16,050 bases of DNA from an uncultured Eubacterium sp. (GCA_934316925.1 CAKREC010000044.1:1-16050); one strand, 5' to 3'. Positions 7,464 through 15,383 are shown, counted from the first letter of the stretch. Translations and numbers: made by a program. Notes: generated by a model not told the origin, from the sequence alone.

Positions 7464-8191
7464 AGTTCTCTCTCTCTTGCCTGTTTGTAAAATTGTATGA
7501 ATGCCTCATTTACTTTGGTATACATCTGTCTGCTTACCGGGATTTTTTCCTGATTGTCAAACGTCAGCGTATTTTTCTCAATGTGATGAATGTGCCGCAG
7601 ACCGCACAGATAGGAACGATGGCACTTCACAAAAATTTCCGGTGCGAGCTTATAACTTACCTGGGTAAAACTCTCGCGCACCAGATAGGACGAATACTGC
7701 TTGTCTTCTTTTACTGCGATCCGGCAATTGTGTCCCTGCGCTTCTACCATATAGATCGCGGTTTCATCCAACCGATAGACGCCGTCCTCCCCCTTAAATG
7801 TCAGATAACGATGCGTATCCGTTCTTTTTTCTACCCGGTCCAGGCAGTCCCATACTTTTTCTGCTTTCAACGGCTTTAACAGATAATGAAGCGCCTCAAC
7901 CTCATATCCCACCGACATCCATTCCGCAACTCCCGTCGTAAATACCAGCGCGACCTGTTGATCTTTTTCTCTTATCTTTCGCGCCATCTCAATGCCATCC
8001 ATCTGGCGCATCTGAATATCGATAAACAGCACATCAAATGCCAACTGCTCTTCCCAATCGAACAGAAATGCCTCTGCGCTCTCATACTCTGAGATCATCA
8101 CGGAAATATCTCTGTCTAAGCCCCATTTTTTTATTTCTTCGCACAACAACATCCGGTGCGGATGTTCGTCTTCTATGACACCAATCTTCAC
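7460..8191 (-). CDS. LytTR-family response regulator
   Basis: A 243-residue AgrA/LytR-type regulator. The receiver domain (about 1-120) has the acidic pair near residue 8, phospho-acceptor Asp58 in FIDIQM, Thr85 and Lys106 in LLKPL. The C-terminal LytTR DNA-binding domain (about 130-235) includes the VKCHRSYL and PVSRQMY segments typical of the family. The start is GTG with AAGGAG 6 nt upstream. It is followed by the kinase gene with a 4-nt overlap. It is divergent from purC, with 151 nt between. Targets are unknown; the ABC exporter pair next door is the natural guess. No paired LytTR direct repeats could be confidently found upstream. Confidence 0.9.
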   Translation of the reverse strand: MKIGVIEDEHPHRMLLCEEIKKWGLDRDISVMISEYESAEAFLFDWEEQLAFDVLFIDIQMRQMDGIEMARKIREKDQQVALVFTTGVAEWMSVGYEVEALHYLLKPLKAEKVWDCLDRVEKRTDTHRYLTFKGEDGVYRLDETAIYMVEAQGHNCRIAVKEDKQYSSYLVRESFTQVSYKLAPEIFVKCHRSYLCGLRHIHHIEKNTLTFDNQEKIPVSRQMYTKVNEAFIQFYKQAREREL

Positions 8192-8218
8192 AATGTACTC
8201 CTTCCTGTAATTATTCTT

Positions 8219-8247
8219 ACTATATCATCTCCATTCTTCCCCCGCAA
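8219..8247 (-). promoter_or_regulatory. Promoter of the response regulator-kinase operon
   Basis: The -10 TATAGT (8219-8224) and -35 TTGCGG (8242-8247) are 17 nt apart on the minus strand, about 28 nt ahead of the GTG start codon. Confidence 0.5.
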
Positions 8248-8271
8248 GTCATTCATTTTCCCCGTAGTATC

Positions 8272-8300
8272 TTGTATTTTCGAAAAAAAACTGTTATTCT
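8272..8300 (+). promoter_or_regulatory. Promoter of purC
   Basis: The -35 TTGTAT (8272-8277) and -10 TATTCT (8295-8300) have a 17-nt spacer and a TG just before the -10. The leader to the ATG is about 35 nt, too short for a purine riboswitch, and none is recognised. Confidence 0.5.
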
Positions 8301-8342
8301 AATAAGCGTAACAGTAATACATAAATAAAAGAGAGGTACAAC

Positions 8343-9218
8343 ATGAGCGTAAAAGAATTAAAACCAATCAAAGAAGGTAAAGTTCGAGAGATTTACGACA
8401 ACGGCGAAAGCCTGATCATGGTAGCTACAGACCGTATCAGCTGCTTTGACGTGATCCTGAACAATGATGTTACGAAAAAAGGTACAGTATTGACACAGAT
8501 GTCCAAGTTCTGGTTTGATCTGACAGAAGATATCCTGCCAAACCACATGATCTCTGTGGATGTAAAAGATATGCCGGAATTTTTCCAGCAGCCAAAATTT
8601 GACGGTAACAGCATGATGTGTAAAAAGCTTGAGATGCTCCCGATTGAATGTATCGTCCGTGGTTACATCACCGGCAGCGGCTGGGCAAGTTATCAGGAGA
8701 ATGGAACTGTTTGCGGCATCAAACTTCCTGACGGATTGAAAGAATCCGACAAACTTCCTGAACCGATCTACACCCCATCTACCAAAGCTGAAATTGGCGA
8801 TCATGATGAAAATATTTCTTATGAGCAGAGTGTTGACCACTTAGAAAAATATTTCCCTGGCAAAGGCGAAGAACTGGCAGCTAAATTGAGAGATTATACA
8901 ATTGCTCTTTACAAAAAATGTGCAGACTACGCATTAAGCCGCGGCATCATTATTGCCGACACCAAATTTGAGTTTGGTCTTGACGAGAACGGCAATATCG
9001 TTCTTGGCGATGAGATGCTTACTCCTGACAGCTCCCGCTTCTGGCCGGCAGATGGTTATGAACCGGGTCATGGCCAGCCATCCTTTGACAAGCAGTTTGC
9101 AAGAGACTGGTTGAAAGCCAATCCGGACAACAACTGGACTCTTCCGGATGATATTGTGGAAAAGACGATCAACAAATATCTGCAAGCATATGAACTGCTT
9201 ACCGGCAAACAGCTGTAA
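8343..9218 (+). CDS. purC: Phosphoribosylaminoimidazole-succinocarboxamide synthase (SAICAR synthase)
   Basis: This enzyme joins aspartate to CAIR in an ATP-dependent step of purine synthesis, giving SAICAR, in the cytosol. The family signatures are visible: LPIECIVRGYITGSGW (99-114) and, in the C-terminal half, a GDEMLTPDSSRFW segment that forms part of the active site. At 291 residues it is longer than the E. coli type (about 237) and closer to the fungal-size form, with an extended C-terminal helix region. The start ATG has GAGAGG 6 nt upstream. It is a lone gene with its own promoter and terminator; no other purine gene is in the window, so it is not in a pur operon here. Confidence 0.96.
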   Translation: MSVKELKPIKEGKVREIYDNGESLIMVATDRISCFDVILNNDVTKKGTVLTQMSKFWFDLTEDILPNHMISVDVKDMPEFFQQPKFDGNSMMCKKLEMLPIECIVRGYITGSGWASYQENGTVCGIKLPDGLKESDKLPEPIYTPSTKAEIGDHDENISYEQSVDHLEKYFPGKGEELAAKLRDYTIALYKKCADYALSRGIIIADTKFEFGLDENGNIVLGDEMLTPDSSRFWPADGYEPGHGQPSFDKQFARDWLKANPDNNWTLPDDIVEKTINKYLQAYELLTGKQL

Positions 9219-9242
9219 TTGCATTTTCATTTATAAGAAGGA

Positions 9243-9287
9243 AAGCGCCTGCTCCCTAGTTATGTGGAGCAAGCGCTTCTTTATTTT
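9243..9287 (+). terminator. purC terminator overlapping the GGDEF gene 3' end
   Basis: Two 13-nt arms starting AAGCGCCTGCTCC and ending AGCGCTT pair with one mismatch around a 10-nt loop, then CTTTATTTTT follows on the plus strand. The stem lies over the last codons of the convergent GGDEF gene. In the minus direction the T-run is poor, so it serves purC mainly. Confidence 0.8.
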
Positions 9288-10881
9288 TCATTTCGTATTT
9301 GTTCTTATACATCATCTCGTCCGCTCTGGACATCGTCTGTTCCAGACTGTCATCCAGATCCTTGTCATACACCGCATAACCACTGGCGACACTCACATGA
9401 ACGACAAATCCTTCCTGATTGAATTTTTCCATCTGTTCATTCAGGCTCTCGATCATATGCTGGATCCGCTGCATACTATGATACGGCATCAACGCGCTGA
9501 ACTCGTCGCCACCGATCCGGTAACAGCTTCCTTCTGCACCAAATATATCGCTCAGAGCATCTGCAACCTGTACCAGATACCGGTCACCATACTCGTGTCC
9601 AAAGTTGTCATTGCATTTTTTAAGATCGTTCAGATCGAACATAAACACGACATACGTATTTTCCCGCTTGCCATAGCTCTCACGGATCACGGCATCGTAT
9701 TCCGTCATATGCTTGTGGAATGCTCTTCGGCTGTAAACACCGGTCAACTCATCGACATATGCCAGCTTTCTGTAGTCATCCGCTTTGTTGGCGGATTCCA
9801 TGCGTTTGCGGGAACCCTTCACCATCTCATAGGTGATCACGGCAACATAGATCAAGAATCCAAGCATACCGATCGCTGGACGCTCTTCTCTAAAATAAAA
9901 GAATCCCAGCTCGATCGCCGTAGCCAGCAGAATAATAACTACGCATGCAAGATTCAGTTTCAGTCGTTTATTCAGTCGGCAATGCACGACCTCCCAGATC
10001 GTCAGAACAATTCCGGTCAGAACAAACAGCAGAATTCCCAACTGCGTGATCCACAATGTCTGTTTGAAATCCGTATGGATCCAAAACTGCAACACCGTTC
10101 TCAATACCATGATAAACCCAAACAGATCAAAACAATACGACCAGATTTTCTGCGTACTCTTGCTATATATCGACTTGATAAACAGAATAAATGCCATCGG
10201 CATGATCATCAGCATGTAGTGATCCATAACCATGCACGCAATACTCCAATTTGGCAGAAAATCCGTAATCGGCGATTCGATCATCGCCCAGAGTGCCAGT
10301 GTTATGGAAAACACGGAAAAGTGTACCATGGAAACATCTGCATTCTTTAGTTTGAGGAAAATAATACTGTATAAAAACAGCATCACTCCCATCAAAAAGA
10401 CCAGCACCGACAAAAAGAAACGGAACCAGTTTTCTTTTACGATTTTCTTGTAAATGCCGACCTCATTTCCTACATACAAAGTGGTAGACGGCTTCAGATT
10501 TTTATAATCTGTGTCCAGTACGATCTTTACTTTTTTTCCACTGTCTGATTTTTTCAGCTGAACAAAGTTCATACGGTATCCAGTCGAGCGGTTCCAACTA
10601 TCCTCATCCAGCTTGACTCCGTAAACAACATCATCCCCGATCAATACCTGGCTCTCAAAGTGATGCGTGCGAAAAGCAAGATAAAGACCTTCTGCGTCGT
10701 CCGGAATCTGATACTCGCTTTCAAAAACGCCCGGAGATTTTTGTTCATATGTAATCGTATATTTTTTTGCACTTTCCTTCGCCGCACGGTGATACACATT
10801 CTGTTCCATATGCTGGAATACACCCATCATAATGATCAATGCGAGAATAAATATGCAGTATATTTTAATGACTTTTTTCAT
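9256..10881 (-). CDS. Membrane-bound diguanylate cyclase (GGDEF protein)
   Basis: This 541-residue protein makes the second messenger c-di-GMP from two GTP. Architecture: one transmembrane helix (about 5-23), an external domain of about 130 residues, a cluster of membrane helices (about 152-353) resembling a 7TMR-DISM module, then a cytoplasmic GGDEF domain (about 370-535). The GGDEF motif is intact (457-461 in RIGGDEF), metal-binding Asp416 is present in FDLND, and the DELTGVYSRRAF lead-in (377-388) is standard. The RxxD inhibitory site normally a few residues before GGDEF is missing (the sequence is GAEGSCYRIGGDEF), so feedback by c-di-GMP at that site is not expected. It has no EAL domain. 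It lies 19 nt after the flavodiiron protein gene, with GGGAG before the ATG, and is probably co-transcribed. Confidence 0.9.
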   Translation of the reverse strand: MKKVIKIYCIFILALIIMMGVFQHMEQNVYHRAAKESAKKYTITYEQKSPGVFESEYQIPDDAEGLYLAFRTHHFESQVLIGDDVVYGVKLDEDSWNRSTGYRMNFVQLKKSDSGKKVKIVLDTDYKNLKPSTTLYVGNEVGIYKKIVKENWFRFFLSVLVFLMGVMLFLYSIIFLKLKNADVSMVHFSVFSITLALWAMIESPITDFLPNWSIACMVMDHYMLMIMPMAFILFIKSIYSKSTQKIWSYCFDLFGFIMVLRTVLQFWIHTDFKQTLWITQLGILLFVLTGIVLTIWEVVHCRLNKRLKLNLACVVIILLATAIELGFFYFREERPAIGMLGFLIYVAVITYEMVKGSRKRMESANKADDYRKLAYVDELTGVYSRRAFHKHMTEYDAVIRESYGKRENTYVVFMFDLNDLKKCNDNFGHEYGDRYLVQVADALSDIFGAEGSCYRIGGDEFSALMPYHSMQRIQHMIESLNEQMEKFNQEGFVVHVSVASGYAVYDKDLDDSLEQTMSRADEMMYKNKYEMKNKEALAPHN

Positions 10882-10900
10882 ACCCTATACTCCCAGTTGG

Positions 10901-12097
10901 TTATTTGGCGGCATTTCTCACTGCTTCTGCCAATTCTTCCATCGCGGAAAGATCTGTCTGTTTCATCGTAGAACGGATCGTAACCATCGGTTCTAATATA
11001 TGTACTTCTTTCATCGTCTCCAAAGTTGCTTTCATCGTTCTGCCGGCAGATGGCGCCCAGGATCCATTTTCGATCAATCCTACTGTACGGTTCTGATATG
11101 CCTTGCTCTGCAAGTGGTTGAGAAAATCCTGCATACACAAAAATACACCGGCATCATAACTGGCTGCAGCAAGCACCATACGGTCATAACGAAAGGCATC
11201 TTCTACCGCCTCTGCCATGTCATCACGGGACAGGTCACAGAGAACTACTTTTTCCTCGCCCTTTTCACACAGGATCTCGGCAAAACGCTCTGCTGCCTGT
11301 GCGGTATTTCCATGGATCGAAGCGTAGGGAATAAATACCCCCTTGCTCTCCGGCTGATAGCTGCTCCATGTATCATACAATCCAATGTAATAAGAAAGAT
11401 TTTCCTTAAGAACCGGTCCATGCAGCGGCGCGATCGTCTCAATCGAAAGTGCTGCTGCCTTTTTCAGCAATGTCTGCACGGCTGCACCGTATTTGCCAAC
11501 GATATTGAAATAATACCGTCTTGCCTCACATGCCCAGTCTTCTTCCTGCTCATCCAATGTACCAAATGTTCCAAATCCGTCTGCTGAGAACAGCACCTTC
11601 TCGGCAGACTCATAGGAAACCATAACTTCCGGCCAGTGTACCATCGGAGCCATAACAAATGTAAGTGTATGACTTCCGAGTTCCAGTGTGCCTTTCTCGG
11701 CAACTGTGATCTTCTCTACGGACTCCGGAATATCAAAAAACTGTGGCAGCATCTGAAACATCTTGGCACTTCCCACCAATTTTACATCCGGGTATTCTTC
11801 TATGATTTTCCCAATGCTTCCGGAATGATCCGGTTCCAAATGCTGGATCACCAGATAATCCAGCTTTCGCTGTCCCAGTACTTCTTTGACATTCTGCATC
11901 CAGGTATCCACGGCACGCAGATCTACCGTGTCCATCAATGCCGTCTTTTCATCTAATATCACGTACGAATTGTATGTAACGCCATGAGGCACCGCATACT
12001 GGCTCTCAAACAGATCGATCTCTTTATCCCCCACTCCAACGTAACGGATCTTTTCTGAAATATTGTTATCAAAAGTAAACTCACACATCTTTCCCAT
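10901..12097 (-). CDS. FprA-family A-type flavodiiron protein
   Basis: A 398-residue flavodiiron protein, a cytosolic enzyme that reduces oxygen to water and/or nitric oxide to nitrous oxide. The N-terminal beta-lactamase-like domain carries the whole diiron ligand set: His86, Glu88, Asp90 and His91 in HLEPDHSG, His154, Asp173 and His226. The C-terminal flavodoxin domain (from about residue 253) binds FMN, with the phosphate loop at YASIHGNTAQ. No rubredoxin or NADH-oxidase extension, so electrons must come from separate carriers. The ATG at 12097 has AGGAGG 8 nt upstream. The gene leads a two-gene transcript with a diguanylate cyclase. Substrate preference (O2 or NO) cannot be told from sequence here. 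Confidence 0.95.
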   Translation of the reverse strand: MGKMCEFTFDNNISEKIRYVGVGDKEIDLFESQYAVPHGVTYNSYVILDEKTALMDTVDLRAVDTWMQNVKEVLGQRKLDYLVIQHLEPDHSGSIGKIIEEYPDVKLVGSAKMFQMLPQFFDIPESVEKITVAEKGTLELGSHTLTFVMAPMVHWPEVMVSYESAEKVLFSADGFGTFGTLDEQEEDWACEARRYYFNIVGKYGAAVQTLLKKAAALSIETIAPLHGPVLKENLSYYIGLYDTWSSYQPESKGVFIPYASIHGNTAQAAERFAEILCEKGEEKVVLCDLSRDDMAEAVEDAFRYDRMVLAAASYDAGVFLCMQDFLNHLQSKAYQNRTVGLIENGSWAPSAGRTMKATLETMKEVHILEPMVTIRSTMKQTDLSAMEELAEAVRNAAK

Positions 12098-12145
12098 CTT
12101 GGTGTCCTCCTGGTCATTATCATTCGCTTTGCTTCATAAATACAA

Positions 12146-12180
12146 TACACTAATTATAGTGTAACATCTCAGATTTTCAA
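12146..12180 (-). promoter_or_regulatory. Promoter of the flavodiiron operon with overlapping palindrome
   Basis: A perfect -10 TATAAT (12153-12158) and -35 TTGAAA (12175-12180) are 16 nt apart on the minus strand. Arms TACACT and AGTGTA (12146-12151 and 12158-12163) form a palindrome centred on the -10, so a repressor bound there would block the polymerase. It does not match the Rex or PerR consensus well. Confidence 0.65.
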
Positions 12181-12288
12181 GTCAAGTATGTTTTGAATTT
12201 CATGGACGGATAAATTAGCTATATTATGTACAATATGATAAAATAGAGTCAGAATCATGTCTTATATTCTTTATATGGAGGTTGTCAT

Positions 12289-13458
12289 ATGAATTATTAT
12301 AATAGAGCAAACGAATTAAAAGAGGAGACGATCGCAATTCGGCGGCATCTGCACGAAAATGCAGAAACCGGACTTATGCTTCCCGGTACAACCGAGTATG
12401 TGCTGGAGCAGTTATCTGCATGCGGCATCATCGGTAAACGCTGTGGTCACGGCATTACCGCTACGATCGGTAATGAAACGCCGGTCATCCTGCTCCGGGC
12501 AGACATGGATGCACTTCCGATGCAGGAGCAAAGCGGCGAGCCTTTTGCCTGCCAGACGGGAAGTATGCACGCCTGCGGTCACGATTTTCACACGGCGATG
12601 CTTCTTACCGCCGCAAAGATGTTAAAGGAAAATGAAGCCGCGCTCAAAGGAACAGTCAAGCTGATGTTCCAGCCGGCCGAAGAAACATTCGAAGGTGCCA
12701 GAGATATGCTGTCCCACGATATTCTGGCCAATCCCACACCGGACGCAGCGCTTGCTTTTCACGTTGCCATCGGTAATTTTTTGCCCGGCATTTTTATGTA
12801 TAATGCCAATTCAACGATGATGAATTCCGTGGATGGATTTGAGATCGTGGTCACCGGGCAGGGTTCTCACGGTGCCTGTCCTCACCAGGGGGTAGACCCG
12901 ATCAATATCGGCGTCCATATCTATCTTGCTCTGCAGGAATTGATCGCCCGCGAAAACAATCCGAAGGATGGCAGTGTCCTGACGATCGGACAATTCCTCG
13001 CCGGAAGCACCGCCAACATCATTCCGGACACTGCCACTCTGCAGGGCACCTTGCGGACAGACAGCCCGGACGCCAGAGCTTATCTGGTAAAACGCATCCG
13101 GGAAATATGTGAAAAGACGGCAGAAACCTACCGCGGTTCTGTCGAGGTTCATGTATTGTCCGATGTTCCTGCTCTGATCTGCAACAAAGATCTGACAAAC
13201 GAGATGGTTCGTTATATGCACGAGCTCTCCATCCCGGATCTGCAGGAATATCCCGATGTTTCCGCTACCGCTTCCGAAGATTTTGCATCTATTTCCGAAA
13301 AAATACCAAGCACTTATATGTATTTGTCTGCCGGCTACACCGATGAGCGCGGCAACTATCCGGTGCATCACCCCAAAGCAAGGTTCAACGAAGATGTCTG
13401 TCCGATCGGTGCCGCCTGCTATGCCCATCTGGCAGAACGATGGCTGCAAGAACATTGA
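12289..13458 (+). CDS. M20-family amidohydrolase (hippurate hydrolase / N-acyl-amino-acid amidohydrolase type)
   Basis: A 389-residue di-metal hydrolase that releases an amino acid from an N-acyl conjugate in the cytosol. It shows the M20D core: HLHENAETG near the start, then the LLRADMDALP strand, the metal motif GSMHACGHDFH (91-101, with Cys96 and His98), Glu131 and Glu132 in PAEE, His158, and a C-terminal HH before PKARF at 360-361, plus the VTGQGSHGACPHQGVDPI lid-domain segment. These fit the aminoacylase/carboxypeptidase family; which acyl group or amino acid is used is not determined (indole-3-acetyl-amino acid, hippurate and acetyl-amino acid hydrolases all look alike). The ATG has GGAGG 7 nt upstream. 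It is transcribed alone, divergent from the flavodiiron operon, and ends before a bidirectional terminator. Confidence 0.92.
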   Translation: MNYYNRANELKEETIAIRRHLHENAETGLMLPGTTEYVLEQLSACGIIGKRCGHGITATIGNETPVILLRADMDALPMQEQSGEPFACQTGSMHACGHDFHTAMLLTAAKMLKENEAALKGTVKLMFQPAEETFEGARDMLSHDILANPTPDAALAFHVAIGNFLPGIFMYNANSTMMNSVDGFEIVVTGQGSHGACPHQGVDPINIGVHIYLALQELIARENNPKDGSVLTIGQFLAGSTANIIPDTATLQGTLRTDSPDARAYLVKRIREICEKTAETYRGSVEVHVLSDVPALICNKDLTNEMVRYMHELSIPDLQEYPDVSATASEDFASISEKIPSTYMYLSAGYTDERGNYPVHHPKARFNEDVCPIGAACYAHLAERWLQEH

Positions 13459-13476
13459 AACAAAATATAAACATGC

Positions 13477-13502
13477 AAAAGGGACCCAATTGAGTCCCTT
13501 TT
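13477..13502. terminator. Bidirectional terminator between convergent genes
   Basis: A perfect stem AAAAGGGAC / GTCCCTTTT with an 8-nt loop. Each strand has a run of four T at its 3' end, so it can serve the amidohydrolase (plus) and the DUF2007-like gene (minus). Confidence 0.85.
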
Positions 13503-13509
13503 CTTAACT

Positions 13510-13863
13510 TTACTTTATCTGCATAATGAATCCTGCCAGCAAACCGATCAGTGCGGCCACAAGTATAATTCTCGCAATGACTCTTGGATTGCGGTACCAT
13601 GGCTGTTTAACAGTTTCCTGCTCTGCCTCGTCTTCCTGGAACTCTTCCCCGAGTTCATCCCGCAGGATCTGTACGGCACGGTCAGCGTCATCTTCTCTCA
13701 CATAAATCTCGGTACCGTATACAGAAAATCCTTGTATCAATTTCACGGTACCACCTGCTGCCGTATCCACAAGGATCGTCGGGATATCGGCGGCTTTCAG
13801 TATATCGCTCAGCCTCTGTGCCTCAATCGCATCCTTTGCATTGTAAATGTAAACCCTTCTCAT
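13510..13863 (-). CDS. DUF2007-like small protein with C-terminal membrane helix
   Basis: A protein of 117 residues from the ATG at 13863 (ATG at 13866 is equally possible; GGGAGG lies 4-7 nt upstream). The N-terminal half (about 1-72) is a compact alpha/beta fold with the pattern expected of DUF2007 'signal transducing' proteins: a VYIYNAKD strand, EAQRLSDILKAADIPTILVD, then a strand rich in Gly and a C-terminal helix DADRAVQILRDEL. An acidic linker follows (Glu/Asp-rich, about 74-88), then a single transmembrane helix near the end (about 95-115). It is therefore probably a membrane-tethered regulator or adaptor with a cytoplasmic domain. The exact function is not known. It ends at the shared terminator. 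Confidence 0.78.
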   Translation of the reverse strand: MRRVYIYNAKDAIEAQRLSDILKAADIPTILVDTAAGGTVKLIQGFSVYGTEIYVREDDADRAVQILRDELGEEFQEDEAEQETVKQPWYRNPRVIARIILVAALIGLLAGFIMQIK

Positions 13864-13907
13864 CATAATTCCTCCCATCTCTCATGAAATAATAAAGCGA
13901 TGCGCTT

Positions 13908-13936
13908 ATTATAACCTATTTTGCTTCCTATTTCCA
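13908..13936 (-). promoter_or_regulatory. Candidate promoter of the DUF2007-like gene
   Basis: The -10 TATAAT (13908-13913) and -35-like TGGAAA (13931-13936) are 17 nt apart. They lie immediately after the stop codon of the transporter gene. Confidence 0.4.
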
Positions 13937-13937
13937 C

Positions 13938-15272
13938 TTATTTCCAAGAAAAAGTAATAACACCGTATAAGTAGATAAATATAATTCCGAGCGGAACTAC
14001 AAAACGAAAGATTGGTTTCATCCATGCTTTCACCCGCAGTCCGGTTCCCGTGTTGGCTTCGCTTATGAGCTGATCCCAGCCCCATCCAAACGGATTGCAG
14101 CAGAATAATGCCAAAATCAAAGAACCCAACGGCAAAACATTTGTTGAAACTACAAAATCCCAGAAGTCCAACCAGGTTGTCCCGTCGGCAAATGGCTGGA
14201 AATGGATCACGCTATATCCCAATGCGGTTGTAAGCGCCAGAATAAAAATTCCAATTCCACAGATCAGACTGCCCTTCGGTCTGGACCACCCGGTCAGTTC
14301 CCGCACCATGGCTAATATATTTTCACATACGCCCAGTACCGTTGACATCGCTGCAAAGATCATAAACAGGAAAAACAGCGTTCCCCAGGCACGTCCACCC
14401 GGCATGTTACAAAATACCGCTGACATCGTATCAAACAGCAGACTTGGTCCTGCCGTAACTTCCAGATCATAGGTAAAGCACGCCGGAAAAATAATGATGC
14501 CTGCCAAAATGGCAACCGCCGTATCCAACACGATCACATTTACTGCTTCTCCTAACAACGACCGTTCTTTTCCGATATAGCTTCCAAAGATCGCCATGCC
14601 TCCCATTCCAGTAGACAGAGTGAAAAACGCCTGATTCATCGCCCCCACGACGACACTTCCATTGATCTTGGAAAAATCCGGTTTCAAGTAAAAGGACATT
14701 CCCTCTCCCGCGCCACTCAAAAGTAAACTATGTACAGCAAGCACAAACATCAAAACCAACAGTGCCGACATCATGTATTTTGTGATCCGCTCCAGTCCTC
14801 CCTGTAGATTGAAGCACAATATAGAAAAGGCGATCACCAGTGTAACAAGCAAAAATACGACGTTGATCCCAGGTGTTGTGATCATCGCCTGAAATCCCAG
14901 TGTGGCGCTCTGTCCCAAAAGGAATTTGCCAAAATAATAAATGATCCAGCCACACACAACTGTATAAAATGCCATGAGCGAAATATTTCCGATCAGACAA
15001 AACCAGCCAAATCCTCCCCATTTCTGCCCTGGCTTCTCCAGTTTCCGATACATGTAAAGCGGGCTTGTCTGCGCCGCTCTTCCTACTGAAAATTCCATGA
15101 CTAACGCCGGGATTCCCAATACGATGAGGCACAGTATGTATATCAGCATAAAACTGCCTCCACCGTTCTGCCCGCACATCCACGGGAATTTCCATACATT
15201 TCCACATCCGATCGCGCATCCGGCAGAAAGCATGATAAAGCCCATTCGGCTTCCAAGTCGTTCGCGGTTCAT
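13938..15272 (-). CDS. Sodium-dependent transporter, neurotransmitter:sodium symporter (SNF) family
   Basis: A 444-residue LeuT-fold transporter that couples uptake of an amino acid or related compound to sodium. The family motif SAGCAIGCGNVWKFPW (16-31) around the sodium and substrate site in the broken first helix is clear, followed by NGGGSFMLIYILCLIVLG. About 11 hydrophobic helices follow to the C-terminus. The ATG at 15272 has AGGAGG 10 nt upstream; an ORF start at 15404 is spurious as it has no ribosome site and its extra 44 residues look non-coding. Substrate cannot be read with confidence; tyrosine and tryptophan carriers of this family are close in size. The gene is monocistronic here. 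Its leader holds possible alternative hairpins. Confidence 0.92.
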   Translation of the reverse strand: MNRERLGSRMGFIMLSAGCAIGCGNVWKFPWMCGQNGGGSFMLIYILCLIVLGIPALVMEFSVGRAAQTSPLYMYRKLEKPGQKWGGFGWFCLIGNISLMAFYTVVCGWIIYYFGKFLLGQSATLGFQAMITTPGINVVFLLVTLVIAFSILCFNLQGGLERITKYMMSALLVLMFVLAVHSLLLSGAGEGMSFYLKPDFSKINGSVVVGAMNQAFFTLSTGMGGMAIFGSYIGKERSLLGEAVNVIVLDTAVAILAGIIIFPACFTYDLEVTAGPSLLFDTMSAVFCNMPGGRAWGTLFFLFMIFAAMSTVLGVCENILAMVRELTGWSRPKGSLICGIGIFILALTTALGYSVIHFQPFADGTTWLDFWDFVVSTNVLPLGSLILALFCCNPFGWGWDQLISEANTGTGLRVKAWMKPIFRFVVPLGIIFIYLYGVITFSWK

Positions 15273-15284
15273 ATTGATAAGTCC

Positions 15285-15317
15285 TCCTGTTTCGTAGCAG
15301 GATTGTAAATATCCTGC
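15285..15317 (-). promoter_or_regulatory. Possible alternative hairpins in the transporter leader
   Basis: On the minus strand the arms GCAGGAT and ATCCTGC (15311-15317 and 15297-15303) make a 7-bp stem. The second arm also contains TCCTG, which can pair instead with CAGGA (15285-15289), the start of the Shine-Dalgarno. The two structures exclude each other. Confidence 0.4.
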
Positions 15318-15354
15318 AAAATTTTTTCGGGCGTAAACCATCTGCATGTTTCCG

Positions 15355-15383
15355 ATTATTTTTCCGTAACGATTTTTCTGCAA
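15355..15383 (-). promoter_or_regulatory. Weak candidate promoter of the transporter gene
   Basis: The -10 AATAAT (15355-15360) and -35-like TTGCAG (15378-15383) are 17 nt apart on the minus strand. It would give a leader of about 75 nt containing the hairpin elements. Confidence 0.3.

Noticed and set aside
8192..8342. Purine riboswitch or PurR box before purC
   Set aside because: The leader is about 35 nt with no conserved aptamer elements and no recognisable PurBox.
12108..12125. Fur-box-like GATAAT near the flavodiiron start
   Set aside because: Only one hexamer resembles the site; the three-hexamer pattern of a Fur box is not met.
12181..12288. Promoter of the M20 amidohydrolase
   Set aside because: Several AT-rich -10-like sequences exist but no paired -35 at acceptable spacing, so none is reported.
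13889..13910. Hairpin after the transporter gene as a terminator
   Set aside because: The stem has a bulge and a 3-nt loop, is AT-rich, and lacks a proper T-run; it also overlaps a candidate promoter of the next gene.
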